From: an uncultured bacterium
Lineage (GTDB): Bacteria; Verrucomicrobiota; Kiritimatiellia; RFP12; CAIWXQ01
Length of the DNA: 64,000 bases
Assembly: GCA_903916675.1 (NCBI GenBank)
Contig: CAIWXQ010000041.1
Span: 1 to 64,000, forward strand
Reading direction: 5' to 3'
In this document: positions 24,573 through 34,360 of the stretch, in pieces
Numbering within the stretch: the stretch's first letter is position 1
Layout of the letters: the number at the start of each line of letters is the position of its first letter
Position numbers and translations under genes: made by a program
The notes under the pieces: model-generated
The model's input: only the letters and a program-made list of their open reading frames with translations
Databases searched by the model: none
Told to the model about the DNA's origin: nothing

Positions 24573-25493
24573 CTACATCCCTCCGGCGTAACCCAGATCA
24601 CGCAGGATCCAGAAGTTCTTCATCCAATTCTTCTCGACCTTCACCCAGATTTCCAAGGTGGCCTCCACGCCGAACATGGCGCTGATTTCCGGTTCCGCGC
24701 GACGGCGCACGTAGCGCAGCGTGCGCCCCTTGAGGCCGAGAACGATCCCCTTCTGGGAGGCGCGATTGATCAGCACCGTGGCGGAAACCCGCCACGTTTT
24801 CTCCTTTTCCTCGATCCCGTCCACGCGCACGCCAACCTCGTGCGGCACCTCCTGGAAGATCTTCTCGAAGAGCTTCTCGCGGATCACGTCCGCGATGGCC
24901 AGGCGACGGGGGTAGTCGGTGACGGTGTCGGCGGGGAAGAGGAGTTCCTGCGACGGCGTGGCGAGGCGGAAGAGCGCAGCAGTCAGCTCGTGGATCCCGT
25001 CGCCGGACTCGGCCGACCCGTACAGGAAGGGAACCTCGCGGGTGTGCTGCTTCTCGGTCTGGAGTTTGTTCCACAGCTCGCGGTATGCGGCGACGTGCGA
25101 GGGAGTGAGGTCGCCCTTGTTGAAGAAGAATATGCATGGTTGCTCGGCAAAGAGGGCGCGGCGCATCCAACCGTCGTCCTCGATCTCCGGTGGGTGGTTG
25201 TCGTCGAAAACCACCAGCAGGGCATCGACATTGGCCGCGGCATGGCGCGCCATGCGGTTCATGAGCGTGCCGAGCGTGCTTTCAGACTTGTGCAGGCCGG
25301 GGGTGTCTACGAATACGAGTTGGCCGCGGGCTTCGGTGTAGATGCCGCGGATCGTATTGCGGGTGGTCTGCACTACGGGCGAGACGATACTGATCTTCTC
25401 GCCAACCAGACGGTTGACCAGTGTGGATTTTCCGACGTTCGTGCGCCCGACGACGCCGATCACGGCACAGCGGCTGGAAGTTTTGTGGGGCAT
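24573..25493 (-). CDS. era: GTPase Era
   Basis: A 306-aa ribosome-assembly GTPase. G1 is GRTNVGKST, G3 DTPG, G4 NKGD; the C-terminal about 90 residues form a KH domain with KGRTLRYVRRRAEPEIS. Era binds the 3' end of 16S rRNA. The start at 25493 (MPHKTSSRC) is chosen because the longer frame to 26003 is shadow over the phosphofructokinase gene. Only 11 bp separate it from pfk. Confidence 0.9.
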   Translation of the reverse strand: MPHKTSSRCAVIGVVGRTNVGKSTLVNRLVGEKISIVSPVVQTTRNTIRGIYTEARGQLVFVDTPGLHKSESTLGTLMNRMARHAAANVDALLVVFDDNHPPEIEDDGWMRRALFAEQPCIFFFNKGDLTPSHVAAYRELWNKLQTEKQHTREVPFLYGSAESGDGIHELTAALFRLATPSQELLFPADTVTDYPRRLAIADVIREKLFEKIFQEVPHEVGVRVDGIEEKEKTWRVSATVLINRASQKGIVLGLKGRTLRYVRRRAEPEISAMFGVEATLEIWVKVEKNWMKNFWILRDLGYAGGM

Positions 25494-25504
25494 GTGGGGT
25501 GTGC

Positions 25505-26839
25505 TTATTTCCGGAGTAGCCGTTCCTGCCCGGTGGAGTCGAGCACGGCCTTCCAGAGGTCGCCATCGAGGTCCACCGCCTGCCGTTCCATGGCCGCCAG
25601 TGCAATCGGAACCAGCGTGTAGTCTGCGCCGTGCAGGTTGCCGACGACGCAATTGGTGCGGCCCGCCATGGCGGCATGCACGGCGTTGCGGGCCAGCAGG
25701 TAGCAGTGGATGGCGTCGGTTCCCTTGGCCGGCACGCTGCGGATGCTGTAGCTGGGATCGAAATACTTGATGGTGACCTCGGTGTTGCGCTTCGCGAAGT
25801 AGGCCGGAATGGCGCGGCGCAGGAGTTCGCCGACGTCTTTTTTCAGCACGTTGCCGGAGGCGTCGCGGCATTCGGGCCCGGCCGCGATGAGGTCTTGCCC
25901 CGCACCTTCCGCCACCACGATTACGGCGTGGTCCTTGCCGGCCGCGAGGCGCATTTCCAGCGCGGCGAGCAGGCCGGTGGCGCCGTCCAGCGTGAACGGA
26001 CATTCCGGAATCAGGCAGAAGTTCACCACCGGGTTGGCGAGGGCCGCGCTGGCGGCGAGAAACCCCGAGTCGCGCCCCATGAGTTTGACGATGCCGATGC
26101 CATTGACCGCGCCCTTGGCTTCCATGTGCGCGGACTGGATGATCGCCGAGGTTTCGTTCACGGCCGTGGCAAACCCGAACGAGTTGCCGACAAAATGCAG
26201 GTCGTTATCGACCGTCTTCGGGATGCCCACCACGCTGATGGCGAGTTTCCGGCGCAGGCACTCATCCGCGATGGCGTGCGCGCCGTGCAGGGTGCCGTCG
26301 CCGCCGATGCAGAAAAGCAGGTTGATGTTCATGCGGGTGAGCGTTTCCACCATTTCCGCCACGGGCTGCTCGCCGCGCGAGGCCCCCAGGATGGTTCCGC
26401 CGCGCTCGTGGATCGTGTCCACGATGTCCGCATCCAGCGTCATGGGCGCCCAGCCGTGCCGCGACGCCAGGCCGCGGTAGCCGTAGCGGATGCCGTGGAT
26501 CGTGCGGACGTTGTATTCGTTGGCAAGAATCTCCACCAGCCCTTTGATGACATGATTGAGCCCTGGGCAAAGGCCGCCGGCCGTAAGAATGGCGGCGCGG
26601 CTCCAGGCCGGGTCATGGAATATCTTGCCGTGCGGGCCGGCCTTTTCGAAGGATGGCGGGCGCCCGCCGGCGTCGGCGATGCGGGCGAGTGTCGCGGCGT
26701 CGTGGGTCAGCGCGCAGCGCTCGTTTGCGCCGAGAAACGCGCGGTTGCGCACCGGCGACTCGACCAGACAGGGGCCCAGCGTGTCGACGGCGAACCGGTA
26801 GTTCTCGGGGGCGCCGAGGACGAGCCGTAGAAGGTTCAT
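25505..26839 (-). CDS. 6-phosphofructokinase, long-type, probably ATP-dependent
   Basis: A 444-aa phosphofructokinase of the long plant/spirochaete-like subgroup. Motifs: LTAGGLCPGLN, GIRYGYRGL, FCIGGDGTLHGA, VGIPKTVDNDL and MGRDSGFLAA. A Gly in GGDGT and Asn in PKTVDND (rather than Asp and Gly) point to ATP over pyrophosphate as phosphoryl donor; this is inference from known residue rules. The start at 26839 (MNLLRLVLG) overlaps the GNAT stop (ATGA). Confidence 0.88.
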   Translation of the reverse strand: MNLLRLVLGAPENYRFAVDTLGPCLVESPVRNRAFLGANERCALTHDAATLARIADAGGRPPSFEKAGPHGKIFHDPAWSRAAILTAGGLCPGLNHVIKGLVEILANEYNVRTIHGIRYGYRGLASRHGWAPMTLDADIVDTIHERGGTILGASRGEQPVAEMVETLTRMNINLLFCIGGDGTLHGAHAIADECLRRKLAISVVGIPKTVDNDLHFVGNSFGFATAVNETSAIIQSAHMEAKGAVNGIGIVKLMGRDSGFLAASAALANPVVNFCLIPECPFTLDGATGLLAALEMRLAAGKDHAVIVVAEGAGQDLIAAGPECRDASGNVLKKDVGELLRRAIPAYFAKRNTEVTIKYFDPSYSIRSVPAKGTDAIHCYLLARNAVHAAMAGRTNCVVGNLHGADYTLVPIALAAMERQAVDLDGDLWKAVLDSTGQERLLRK

Positions 26840-27330
26840 TTCGGCAGCTCCAGCACCATGGCGATCTCGGGGCAGGTGAACGGATTGGCATGCTTTGTGC
26901 AGTTCACGCACCCCATGTAGATCTTGTGCATCAGCTGGGTCTTGGGCGTCTCGCGGAATCCGAGACGAGCGAAGAATTTTGGCGCAAAAGTCAGGGCTAC
27001 CGCCTGTGCGGGGCGCAGCGGCTGGATGCGCGCAAGGATGGCGCGCACCAGAGCGGAGCCGGCGCCGCCGTTGCGCAGGTCGGCCTGCACAGCCACGGAG
27101 CGGATCTCCACGCTGGCCCGCTCGGGCTCGCCGATCTCGGGAAGGATGTGCCAGGAGGCGCAGCCGACGATCACGCCGCGCTGTTCGGCGACAAAAAACC
27201 GGTCGATGCTTTCTACGATGTCGCTCAACGAGCGGGAGATCAGCTCCTCGGGGTGGGACTTGATCAGCTCGAAGATGCCGGTCGCATCGGCTAGCACGGC
27301 GCTCCGGATGACAGGTTTGGATGTATCCAT
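26836..27330 (-). CDS. ArgA-like GNAT N-acetyltransferase (possible N-acetylglutamate synthase)
   Basis: A 164-aa GNAT protein. Acetyl-CoA binding motif A is VQADLRNGGAGSALV. The C-terminus carries a cysteine-containing tail, GCVNCTKHANPFTCPEIAM, corresponding to the DCxxCPxFxxCDE-IAM tail of short N-acetylglutamate synthases. It heads the pfk-era-AI2E-M42 run and is translationally coupled to pfk. No other arginine gene is in the window, so the assignment rests on family pattern. Confidence 0.75.
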   Translation of the reverse strand: MDTSKPVIRSAVLADATGIFELIKSHPEELISRSLSDIVESIDRFFVAEQRGVIVGCASWHILPEIGEPERASVEIRSVAVQADLRNGGAGSALVRAILARIQPLRPAQAVALTFAPKFFARLGFRETPKTQLMHKIYMGCVNCTKHANPFTCPEIAMVLELPK

Positions 27331-27424
27331 GGCGGGAAAATAGTACCGGTTCCGACAGGTGGCAACAAGAACGAACGCGGGTGGTGGTATGGAAATGAGG
27401 ACCAGGAAGCGGTTTCAGATCGTA

Positions 27425-27454
27425 GATTTCAGGTTTCCGACGGGGGCTGAAATC
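27425..27454. repeat. GATTTCAG/CTGAAATC inverted repeat
   Basis: GATTTCAG (27425-27432) pairs with CTGAAATC (27447-27454) around a 14-nt loop in the 300-bp gap between yebC and the GNAT gene. It resembles dispersed TGAAATCTGAAATC intergenic repeats. Confidence 0.4.
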
Positions 27455-27566
27455 TGGAATCGCCGCAGGTCAAGCAGCGACGCGTGAGCCGTAAAATCGT
27501 AGCATGTCGATTTGGGAAGGGCACTTCAAAATATCTTCGGTTGAGTGTTCGTCACTCTGCGGTTCG

Positions 27567-27604
27567 TACAAAAGAAACGGCCCGCGCGGGATTCGCGCGG
27601 GCCG
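27567..27604 (-). terminator. rho-independent terminator after yebC
   Basis: An 11-bp perfect stem (27594-27604 with 27578-27588, loop of 5) is followed on the minus strand by TTTCTTTTGTA. It begins 25 bp past the yebC stop. Confidence 0.85.
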
Positions 27605-27628
27605 ACATTCCATCGCCAGTGCCGTGCC

Positions 27629-28384
27629 TTATTCCTCTTCCACCTGGCTGGCGATGCTGTCGTCGATTTCCATGTTGACGTAGACGTTCTGCACGTCTTC
27701 GTAATCCTCGAGCGCGGCGACGAACTTATTGACGGCCTTGGCCACGGACACGTCCTTGACCGGCACGGTGGTCAGCGGGAAGAGGCCGATTTCGGCGCTG
27801 ATCGGCTGGATGCCGGCTTTCTGGAGCGCGTCGCAGACGTCGGCGAAGGTCTGCACGGAGGCGGAGATGACGAAGCTCTCGCCCTCGTTGACCATGTCGT
27901 CGGCGCCGGCGTTGAGGACGATCTCCATGATCTTGTCCTCGCTCTGGCCGGCGGCCTCGACCACGATCTGGCCTTTACGCTCAAAGCCGCGCGAGACCGC
28001 GCCCAAGGCGGCGAAGTCGGAGTTGTTCTTCTTGAAAATGTTGCGGATTTCAGCTGCGGCCCGGTTCTTGTTGTCGGTCAGCGCCTTGACGATGAGGCCA
28101 ACGCCGCCGCCCGCGTACCCCTCGTAGGAGACCTCCTCGTACACTGCGCCGCCGACTTCGCCCGTGCCCTTCTTGATGGCGCGGTCGATGTTGTCGTTCG
28201 GCATGTTGACGGCCTTGGCCTTCTGGATCACATTGCGGAGCGCGGCGTTCATCGTCGGGTCGCCGCCGCCCTGCTTGGCAAGGACCATCAGTTCTTTCGC
28301 CAGCCGGCTGAAAATCTTCCCCTTCTTGGCGTCCGCCGCACCTTTGGCGTGCTTGATCTTGGCCCATTTACTATGACCGCTCAT
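27629..28384 (-). CDS. yebC: YebC/PmpR-family regulator
   Basis: A 251-aa protein matching YebC over its length: N-terminal GHSKWAKIKHAKGAADAKKGK, then NMPNDNIDRAIKKGTGE and YEGYAGGGVGLIV. The family acts as DNA-binding regulators or as translation factors easing ribosome stalling (YebC-type). GAGGG precedes the start, and a strong terminator follows the stop. Confidence 0.95.
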   Translation of the reverse strand: MSGHSKWAKIKHAKGAADAKKGKIFSRLAKELMVLAKQGGGDPTMNAALRNVIQKAKAVNMPNDNIDRAIKKGTGEVGGAVYEEVSYEGYAGGGVGLIVKALTDNKNRAAAEIRNIFKKNNSDFAALGAVSRGFERKGQIVVEAAGQSEDKIMEIVLNAGADDMVNEGESFVISASVQTFADVCDALQKAGIQPISAEIGLFPLTTVPVKDVSVAKAVNKFVAALEDYEDVQNVYVNMEIDDSIASQVEEE

Positions 28385-28434
28385 ATCCCTCGTTCCTTCC
28401 GTCCGCCGGCGCTCTCCGCCGTTTCGTTACCTTC

Positions 28435-29421
28435 TCAAGTCCGTTGTGCGTCGTCTGCGCCGGCTAAATCCCGGCCGACCGCAGCCTCGCCCGCGGGCAT
28501 GTTGCACCCCAGCAGGTCGGCGGAGGACTCGGCCTCCTCAAACTCCTGCACCCAGCCGTTGCCCAAGCCGAGGTCCTCTACAGCGGCCGCGACCCGGCCG
28601 TATTCCTCGGCCGTAACGCGGCGGTTCCAGCCGGCTTTCTGTAGCGCGCCGTACACCGGGGTGTACTGCGACATTACGCTGACATGCACGTCCGCACCCA
28701 CTGCTTCCGCGAGCCAGCGCAGGCTGGCGACCGCCTCGTCGGCGTGTCCTGGCAGCACCAGCACGCGGCAAATCGTGCCGCGCTCGGCAATGCCGTCAGC
28801 ATCAGTGCGCAGCGGGCCGAGGTTCTCCCAAAACCACCGCAAAGCCCGTCGCGAAGCGTCAACGTACGCCGGGCAATCCGACGCCTCGGCAGCCGTGTCG
28901 CTCCGGGCGTACCGGAGGTCTATCAGCGCGATGTCGGCCAGTTCCCGGAACGACGCCAAAGTATCCGGTAATTCAAAACCGCTGGAATTATAGACCATTG
29001 GCAGCCGGATGCCATCCTGAAATAACGGGTTCAAAGCAGCACGGATCTGGGGGAGCCAGGGCGTTGGGGAGACGAGGTTCCAGTTGTGGCACCCCTGTTC
29101 CGCGAGGCGGCGGAAGATGGCGGTCAGGTCGGGAATCGAAAGATCCTTGCCCTGTGCCTGCTGGCTCCAGGGGTGATTCTGGCAGTAGAGGCAGCGGAGG
29201 GTGCAGTGCGAGAAGAAGACCGTGCCGGAGCCGTGCGTGCCGCTGAGCGGCGGTTCCTCGCCGAAATGCGGGCCATGACGGAAGACGCGTGGCACGACGC
29301 CTGCACCGCAGTAGCCCCGGCGGCCCGCCAGACGGTCCACGCCACAGGCGCGCGGGCAGAGCCGGCAGGCGGCGAGTGGGTCGGAGCAGGCGGCGGGGCC
29401 GGCTGTGCGTTCGGGGGACAT
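28435..29421 (-). CDS. radical SAM protein, PflA-related
   Basis: A 328-aa protein. An N-terminal cysteine region (CRLCPRACGVDR, GYCGAG) precedes the radical SAM motif CTLRCLYCQN. It resembles the PflA/AmmeMemoRadiSam-like family of activase-type proteins with an extra N-terminal Cys motif. A LPGHADEAVASLRWLAE stretch and VMSQYTPV follow as in that family. Function and substrate are unknown. It lies 17 bp downstream of the hybrid kinase gene on the same strand. Confidence 0.8.
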   Translation of the reverse strand: MSPERTAGPAACSDPLAACRLCPRACGVDRLAGRRGYCGAGVVPRVFRHGPHFGEEPPLSGTHGSGTVFFSHCTLRCLYCQNHPWSQQAQGKDLSIPDLTAIFRRLAEQGCHNWNLVSPTPWLPQIRAALNPLFQDGIRLPMVYNSSGFELPDTLASFRELADIALIDLRYARSDTAAEASDCPAYVDASRRALRWFWENLGPLRTDADGIAERGTICRVLVLPGHADEAVASLRWLAEAVGADVHVSVMSQYTPVYGALQKAGWNRRVTAEEYGRVAAAVEDLGLGNGWVQEFEEAESSADLLGCNMPAGEAAVGRDLAGADDAQRT

Positions 29422-29438
29422 GGTGTGGAAGAGGCCGG

Positions 29439-31592
29439 CTAGGATGGCCCGCTGTCTTTCGGCGGGCAGAGGGCGCGCACACGATCGAGCGCCTGCCGCA
29501 GGTGATGGGTATGTTCGGCGAGTGTGGTCCAGGTGTCCTGCATGGCCGTGGCCTCAAAGGCGGCGCCAAGCTTCTGCAGTTCGAGCATATTCATGTTGCC
29601 GGAGGAGCCTTTGATGGTGTGCAGGCAGTTGCAGACCTCTCTGCGGTTTTTCGCGCAGATGGCGGCGTCGAGCCTTTCCAGACAGTCGTCCGTGCAGCAG
29701 AGGAAAGTCTCGACGAGTTCGCCCAGTTCGTCCTCGCGGATGTCGAGCCGATCCTGAAAGGCCTGTTTGTCGAAGATGGTGGCGGGATCCTGCGCCGGTT
29801 GCGTTGCGGCGGATGACGGCAGGTAACGCTGGAGGATCTCGGCCAGCTTGGCGGGCTCGATAGGCTTGGCGATGTAGTCATCCATGCCGGCCGCTAGGCA
29901 GCGTTCGCGGAACCCCTTGATGGCGTGGGCGGTGAGGGCAATGATTGGCGGGCGCGACGCGGCGCCGGCTGGAAGGGGCAGCTTGCGGATGCGGCGCGTG
30001 ACTTCGAGGCCGTCCATGTCCGGCATTTCGACGTCCATCAGCACAGCGTCGTAGGGGCGTTTGCGGAAGGCCTCCAGCGCGGCGACGCCGTTGCCGACGA
30101 CATCCGCGGTGACGCCCACGCGCTTGAGAATGGCCAGCGCGACCTTCTGGTTGGTGAGGTTGTCCTCTGCGAGGAGGATGTGGCCGCGCAGCGTGTTCGC
30201 CGCGATGCGCCTCGCGCCGTTACCGGAGGGAATGGCGGTGCCGGTCAGGACTGTGCGCAGGGTGTTGAGAAAGTTGTCCCGCCGCAGGGGTTTGGTCATG
30301 ACAGCGGCTAGGGAGTTGTCACGCGCCATGATCTGGTGGCTCTGGTGCCAGCGCGAGGTGATGAGCAGGAGGCGGATTTGTCCGCCGCCGGGGAGCCGGC
30401 GGATTTCACGCGCGAGTTCCAGGCCGTCCATGTCCGGCATCTCCATGTCCAGCAGCACGGCTTGAAACGGACGGTTTTCCTGCTGGGCGCGGCGGAGGTG
30501 TTTCAGTGCGTCGGGTCCGTTCGTTGCGTCTTCGTAGGAGAGGCCGGTGGCCTCAACATACTGGCGCAGCACGCGCCGGTTGGTGGCATTGTCGTCCACA
30601 CCCAGCACGTTGCATGGCGCGGGCCATGGCGGCAGCGGCTGGCTGGCGTCGGCCGGTGGACTGGCCTTGCGAAGTGGAACCGCGAACCAGAAGGTGGACC
30701 CCTGACCGAGCGTGCTGTTGACGCCGATCTGCCCGCCCAGCAGTTCCACCAGTCGCCGCGAGATCATCAGTCCGAGACCCGTGCCTCCGAACCGGCGGCT
30801 GGTGGAGGAATCGACTTGGCTGAACGGCTGAAAGAGGCGGTGGATGCGATCTGGAGGGATGCCGATGCCGGTGTCGCGAATGGAGAAATGCAGCCAGACG
30901 GCATCCGGTTCCGCGGATGCGGGGCCTTTCGCCGGATGCGGGGCGGGGGCGATCTCGAGCGCCACCTCGCCACGGCTGGTGAACTTGATCGCGTTGCTTA
31001 CTAGATTCATCAGGATCTGCCGCAGCCGGTCGGGATCAGTATGGACATGCTCCGGAACGCGGGGATCGAAAACGAAGTTGAGTTCCACGTTTTTTTCCGC
31101 GGCGCGCACAGCCATGACGTCGGCCAGATCCTCGCAGAGGGCGCGCAGGTCGAAGTCGCTGCGGTCGAATTCCAGGTGTCCGGCCTCGATCTTGGAATAG
31201 TCGAGCACATCGTTGATCAGCCCGAGCAGGGTCTCGCCCGAGGCACGGATGATTCCCGCGAACTCGCGCTGCTCAGCCGTGAGAGGCGTGTCGAGCAGCA
31301 GGGATGTGACGCCGATGACGCCGTTGAGGGGTGTGCGGATCTCGTGGCTCATGACCGCCAGGAACTCGCTCTTGGCGGTGTTGGCGGTCTCGGCCTGCAG
31401 GGCCATGAGATTGGCACGCTCGATGGCTTGCTCGAGGTGCTGGTTGGTGGCATCGGCCTCCTCGCGCGCGACCTGCAGGGCACGGTTGGCGGCCAGCAGT
31501 TCTGATTCACGCTGCGCCAGCGCCTGCGACATGTCCGTCGGCGGGATGTCCTTCGCTGTCGGCCGGGGCGGATGTTCCTTGGATTTGGACAT
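29439..31592 (-). CDS. hybrid histidine kinase (HisKA-HATPase-REC-REC-Hpt)
   Basis: A 717-aa BarA-like phosphorelay kinase without membrane segments. Order: coiled coil (about 20-75), H-box [13 protein letters not shown], ATPase boxes ([23 protein letters not shown]), receiver 1 ([11 protein letters not shown]), receiver 2 ([11 protein letters not shown]) and an Hpt domain with [13 protein letters not shown]. Both receivers keep their phosphoacceptor Asp. It is divergent from cheA with 93 bp between starts, so it may feed or be co-regulated with the chemosensory operon. Confidence 0.9.
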   Translation of the reverse strand: MSKSKEHPPRPTAKDIPPTDMSQALAQRESELLAANRALQVAREEADATNQHLEQAIERANLMALQAETANTAKSEFLAVMSHEIRTPLNGVIGVTSLLLDTPLTAEQREFAGIIRASGETLLGLINDVLDYSKIEAGHLEFDRSDFDLRALCEDLADVMAVRAAEKNVELNFVFDPRVPEHVHTDPDRLRQILMNLVSNAIKFTSRGEVALEIAPAPHPAKGPASAEPDAVWLHFSIRDTGIGIPPDRIHRLFQPFSQVDSSTSRRFGGTGLGLMISRRLVELLGGQIGVNSTLGQGSTFWFAVPLRKASPPADASQPLPPWPAPCNVLGVDDNATNRRVLRQYVEATGLSYEDATNGPDALKHLRRAQQENRPFQAVLLDMEMPDMDGLELAREIRRLPGGGQIRLLLITSRWHQSHQIMARDNSLAAVMTKPLRRDNFLNTLRTVLTGTAIPSGNGARRIAANTLRGHILLAEDNLTNQKVALAILKRVGVTADVVGNGVAALEAFRKRPYDAVLMDVEMPDMDGLEVTRRIRKLPLPAGAASRPPIIALTAHAIKGFRERCLAAGMDDYIAKPIEPAKLAEILQRYLPSSAATQPAQDPATIFDKQAFQDRLDIREDELGELVETFLCCTDDCLERLDAAICAKNRREVCNCLHTIKGSSGNMNMLELQKLGAAFEATAMQDTWTTLAEHTHHLRQALDRVRALCPPKDSGPS

Positions 31593-31601
31593 GCCCGCAA
31601 T

Positions 31602-31652
31602 GTAGCAAATTCGCTGTGTTCAGCAATCCGTTATTGTGCTACAAATTCGCTG
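31602..31652. promoter_or_regulatory. repeat-bearing divergent control region before cheA
   Basis: CAAATTCGCTG occurs as a direct repeat at 31606-31616 and 31642-31652, 36 bp apart. GTAGCA (31602-31607) and TGCTAC (31637-31642) form an inverted repeat. The arrangement between two divergent genes suggests operators; the binding protein is unknown. Confidence 0.45.
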
Positions 31653-31685
31653 AATTAACGCGGGTGCGTGGATTAAGGGCACAGC

Positions 31686-33827
31686 ATGGCCGACGCGGAA
31701 ATGGTGCGCGCCTTTGCGGGCGAATATCGGCGACTGACGGAAGGGCTGGAAGCCGTCCTGGCGGCTCTGGACGAGCGCGTGGTCTGGCCGGTCGGCGAGG
31801 AGGGCGTGCGCCTGTGCGAACTGGCGAACACGCTGCGCGACGGCGGCGCGTTTCTCGGTTTTCACCGCCTTTCGGCGCTGGCGCGTATCATGTGCGAACT
31901 GTTGCGCGGGACACACGGCGAGGCCTCGCCGGCTGCCGCGACGGCCGCCTGCCGTCGCCTGTTCGCCGCTGCCTGCCGCTTGGCCGCACAATTCATGCGC
32001 GGCATCGAGAGCCGTGGCGTCGAGCCGGTCCTGGATGCGGAGTGGGCGCACGTGGCCGACCTGGCGAAAAGCCAGGGGCTCGCGCTGCAATGGAAGGAGC
32101 CGTCTTCCGCTGCACCTGCGGAGACTTCCGACGAACAACGGTTGGCCACGCTGCTGTCAGACGACGTCTCGGCGCCGGTCACTCCGCCGGAACCCGCGCC
32201 GTTGGCCGCAGCCGATCTTGCCGGCGTCTTCGTGCAGGATGCGGTGGAGATCCTCGACCAGGCTGAGCGCGACCTGCTGCGTGCTGAGCAGGAGCCGGAC
32301 GCCATTCACGACATCTTGCGGCACTTCCACACGCTCAAGGGGAACAGCGGGCTGATGGGGTATGATCAGCTCCAGCGGCTCAATCACCGCATCGAGGGCG
32401 CATTGCAGGCCGTGCGCGACGGGCAGGGGACCCTTCCGCCCGCGTGGGTACAGTGCCTGTTGGGGCTGGTGGATGTCCAACGGCAGTCCGTGGCCGGGAT
32501 CCAGAGCCGTGGCGACAGCCGCGTGGCGAATTTCGATGCGCACATGCAGGCGGCGGAGGCGCTCTTTTCAATTGATCCGGTCGCGGCCGGCGGCGGGAGG
32601 GTGGACCCGCTGGAGCCTTCGGTGCCGGCGGGCATCGCTGCGGCGGCGCGTGGCACGGTGCGCGTCAGCGTGGAGCGGCTCGATCAGCTGAACGACCTGG
32701 TCGGAGAACTGGCAATTGCCGCGGCCGTGGTAACGCACCTGAGCGAGCCGCGTGCGGGCACCGATGCCGAACGGTTCAGCCGCTCCTTCCACCAGCTCAA
32801 TCTGATTGCCTCTGAACTGCAGAACCTGGCCATGTCCACCCGCATGGTCCCGGTGGAGACGGTGCTGCGGCGGCTGAGCCGGCTGGTGCGCGACCTGTCC
32901 GCCCGCACCGGCAAGCCGATTGACCTGCAACTGGAGGGGGTGGAGACCGAGGTGGACCGCAGCGTGGCCGAGCTGATCGCCGATCCGCTGGTGCACATGG
33001 TGCGCAACGCCGTGGACCACGGGCTGGAGGCGCCGTCGAAACGGCGTCGCACGGGCAAGCCCGAGACCGGCACGATTCGCATCGAGGCCCGGCACCGTTC
33101 CGGCGAGGTCTGGATCCGCGTGACCGACGACGGCCGCGGCCTGCCGAAGGAGAAGATCCGCGCCCGCGCCGTGGCGTGTGGGCTGCTCGCGCCGTCGGAG
33201 GAGCTGTCCGACGAGAAACTTTATCGTCTGATTTTCGAGCCCGGTTTCTCCACCGCAGAAGAGGTCACCGAGGTTTCCGGCCGCGGCGTGGGGATGGATG
33301 TGGTGCGGCGCAACGTCGAGCGCCTGCACGGCCGGGTGGACATCGAGACCGCCGTCGGCCTGGGCACGACCCTGACGTTGCGGATTCCGCTGACGCTGGC
33401 CGTGATCCAGGGGATGCTGGTGCGCCTGGGTGCCGAGCAGTTCATCCTGCCGCTGACGACCATCCGCGAGCTGATCCGTCCGGAACCGGGCGCGGTGCGC
33501 GCCCTGCCAGGCGGCGCGGAGATCATCCTGGTGCGCGGCGAGGCGCTGCCGCTCTTCCGGTTGGCGCGCTTGCTGCGCTTCGTTGCCGCAGCCGAGCGAC
33601 CGGAAGACGGCGTCGTGTGCATTGTGGAGGATGGCGACCGGCGCATGGGGCTGGTTGCGGACGAACTGCTCGGGCAGCAGCGCGTGGTAGTGAAGAATGT
33701 CGGGGATGCGCTGGGGCGGATTCCGGGCGTGGCGGGCGCCAGTATCCTGGCCGACGGCCGGGTGCGGCTGATCCTGGACGTGCCGGGGCTGCTGCGGCTG
33801 GCGCAGGGCAAGGAGGATCAACGATGA
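31686..33827 (+). CDS. cheA: chemotaxis histidine kinase CheA
   Basis: A 713-aa kinase. A degenerate N-terminal Hpt-like region (1-115) lacks HxxKG. The functional Hpt follows at about 180-290 with phosphoacceptor His215 (HFHTLKG). The dimerisation helices (MSTRMVPVETVLRRL, about 380) lead to the ATPase boxes (HMVRNAVDHGLE, GRGVGMDVV) and a CheW-like regulatory domain (about 575-710). No P2 CheY-binding domain is obvious. It opens a nine-gene plus-strand operon and its stop overlaps cheW (ATGA). Confidence 0.95.
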   Translation: MADAEMVRAFAGEYRRLTEGLEAVLAALDERVVWPVGEEGVRLCELANTLRDGGAFLGFHRLSALARIMCELLRGTHGEASPAAATAACRRLFAAACRLAAQFMRGIESRGVEPVLDAEWAHVADLAKSQGLALQWKEPSSAAPAETSDEQRLATLLSDDVSAPVTPPEPAPLAAADLAGVFVQDAVEILDQAERDLLRAEQEPDAIHDILRHFHTLKGNSGLMGYDQLQRLNHRIEGALQAVRDGQGTLPPAWVQCLLGLVDVQRQSVAGIQSRGDSRVANFDAHMQAAEALFSIDPVAAGGGRVDPLEPSVPAGIAAAARGTVRVSVERLDQLNDLVGELAIAAAVVTHLSEPRAGTDAERFSRSFHQLNLIASELQNLAMSTRMVPVETVLRRLSRLVRDLSARTGKPIDLQLEGVETEVDRSVAELIADPLVHMVRNAVDHGLEAPSKRRRTGKPETGTIRIEARHRSGEVWIRVTDDGRGLPKEKIRARAVACGLLAPSEELSDEKLYRLIFEPGFSTAEEVTEVSGRGVGMDVVRRNVERLHGRVDIETAVGLGTTLTLRIPLTLAVIQGMLVRLGAEQFILPLTTIRELIRPEPGAVRALPGGAEIILVRGEALPLFRLARLLRFVAAAERPEDGVVCIVEDGDRRMGLVADELLGQQRVVVKNVGDALGRIPGVAGASILADGRVRLILDVPGLLRLAQGKEDQR

Positions 33828-34360
33828 CCAGCAGCGGAACGGGCGGAAACGCCGGCGCAGCGGAACGGGTGGAAAAATACCTGACGTTCCGGCTGGCGGG
33901 CGAGGAGTACGGCATCGGTATCCTGGGCGTACAGGAGATCGTGTCGTGGATGGAGATCACGCGCATCCCGCGCACGCCGGAGTTCATCCGCGGGGTCATC
34001 AATCTTCGCGGCCGGGTCATTCCGGTGCTGGACCTGCGGGTGCGGTTCGGGCTGCCACCGCAGGCGCAGACGCCGCGCACGTGCATCGTCGTGCTGCAGG
34101 TGCGGCGCGAGGCCGGGCGAGTCACGGTCGGCGCGATCGTGGACGAGGTGACGGAGGTGCTCGACCTCGCGGCCTCGCAGGTCGAGCCCGTGCCGGAGCT
34201 GGGCCTGGCCGTCGACACGGCCTTCCTGTCCGGCATCGGCAAGGCCGGCAGCCGGGTGATTATCCTGCTGGACGTGGAGCGTGCCCTGGCGGCGCGCGAG
34301 TGGCTTTCGGTCGAACAAGTTGTTCATCACAACGAGACAAAGGGGACGAAACATGAATAA
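33824..34360 (+). CDS. cheW: chemotaxis coupling protein CheW
   Basis: A 178-aa CheW scaffold linking receptor and CheA. Typical strands: [39 protein letters not shown] and [19 protein letters not shown] lies upstream of the ATG at 33824, inside the cheA 3' end. Its own 3' end overlaps the receptor start by 8 bp. Confidence 0.95.
   Translation: MTSSGTGGNAGAAERVEKYLTFRLAGEEYGIGILGVQEIVSWMEITRIPRTPEFIRGVINLRGRVIPVLDLRVRFGLPPQAQTPRTCIVVLQVRREAGRVTVGAIVDEVTEVLDLAASQVEPVPELGLAVDTAFLSGIGKAGSRVIILLDVERALAAREWLSVEQVVHHNETKGTKHE

Noticed and set aside
24573-26003. Longer Era frame (476 codons)
   Set aside because: The extra N-terminal part lies over the phosphofructokinase gene and is low-complexity. 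Era proper starts at 25493.
575-31592. Many long antisense frames in GC-rich genes
   Set aside because: These are composition-driven shadows rich in Arg, Ala and Pro with no domain content.
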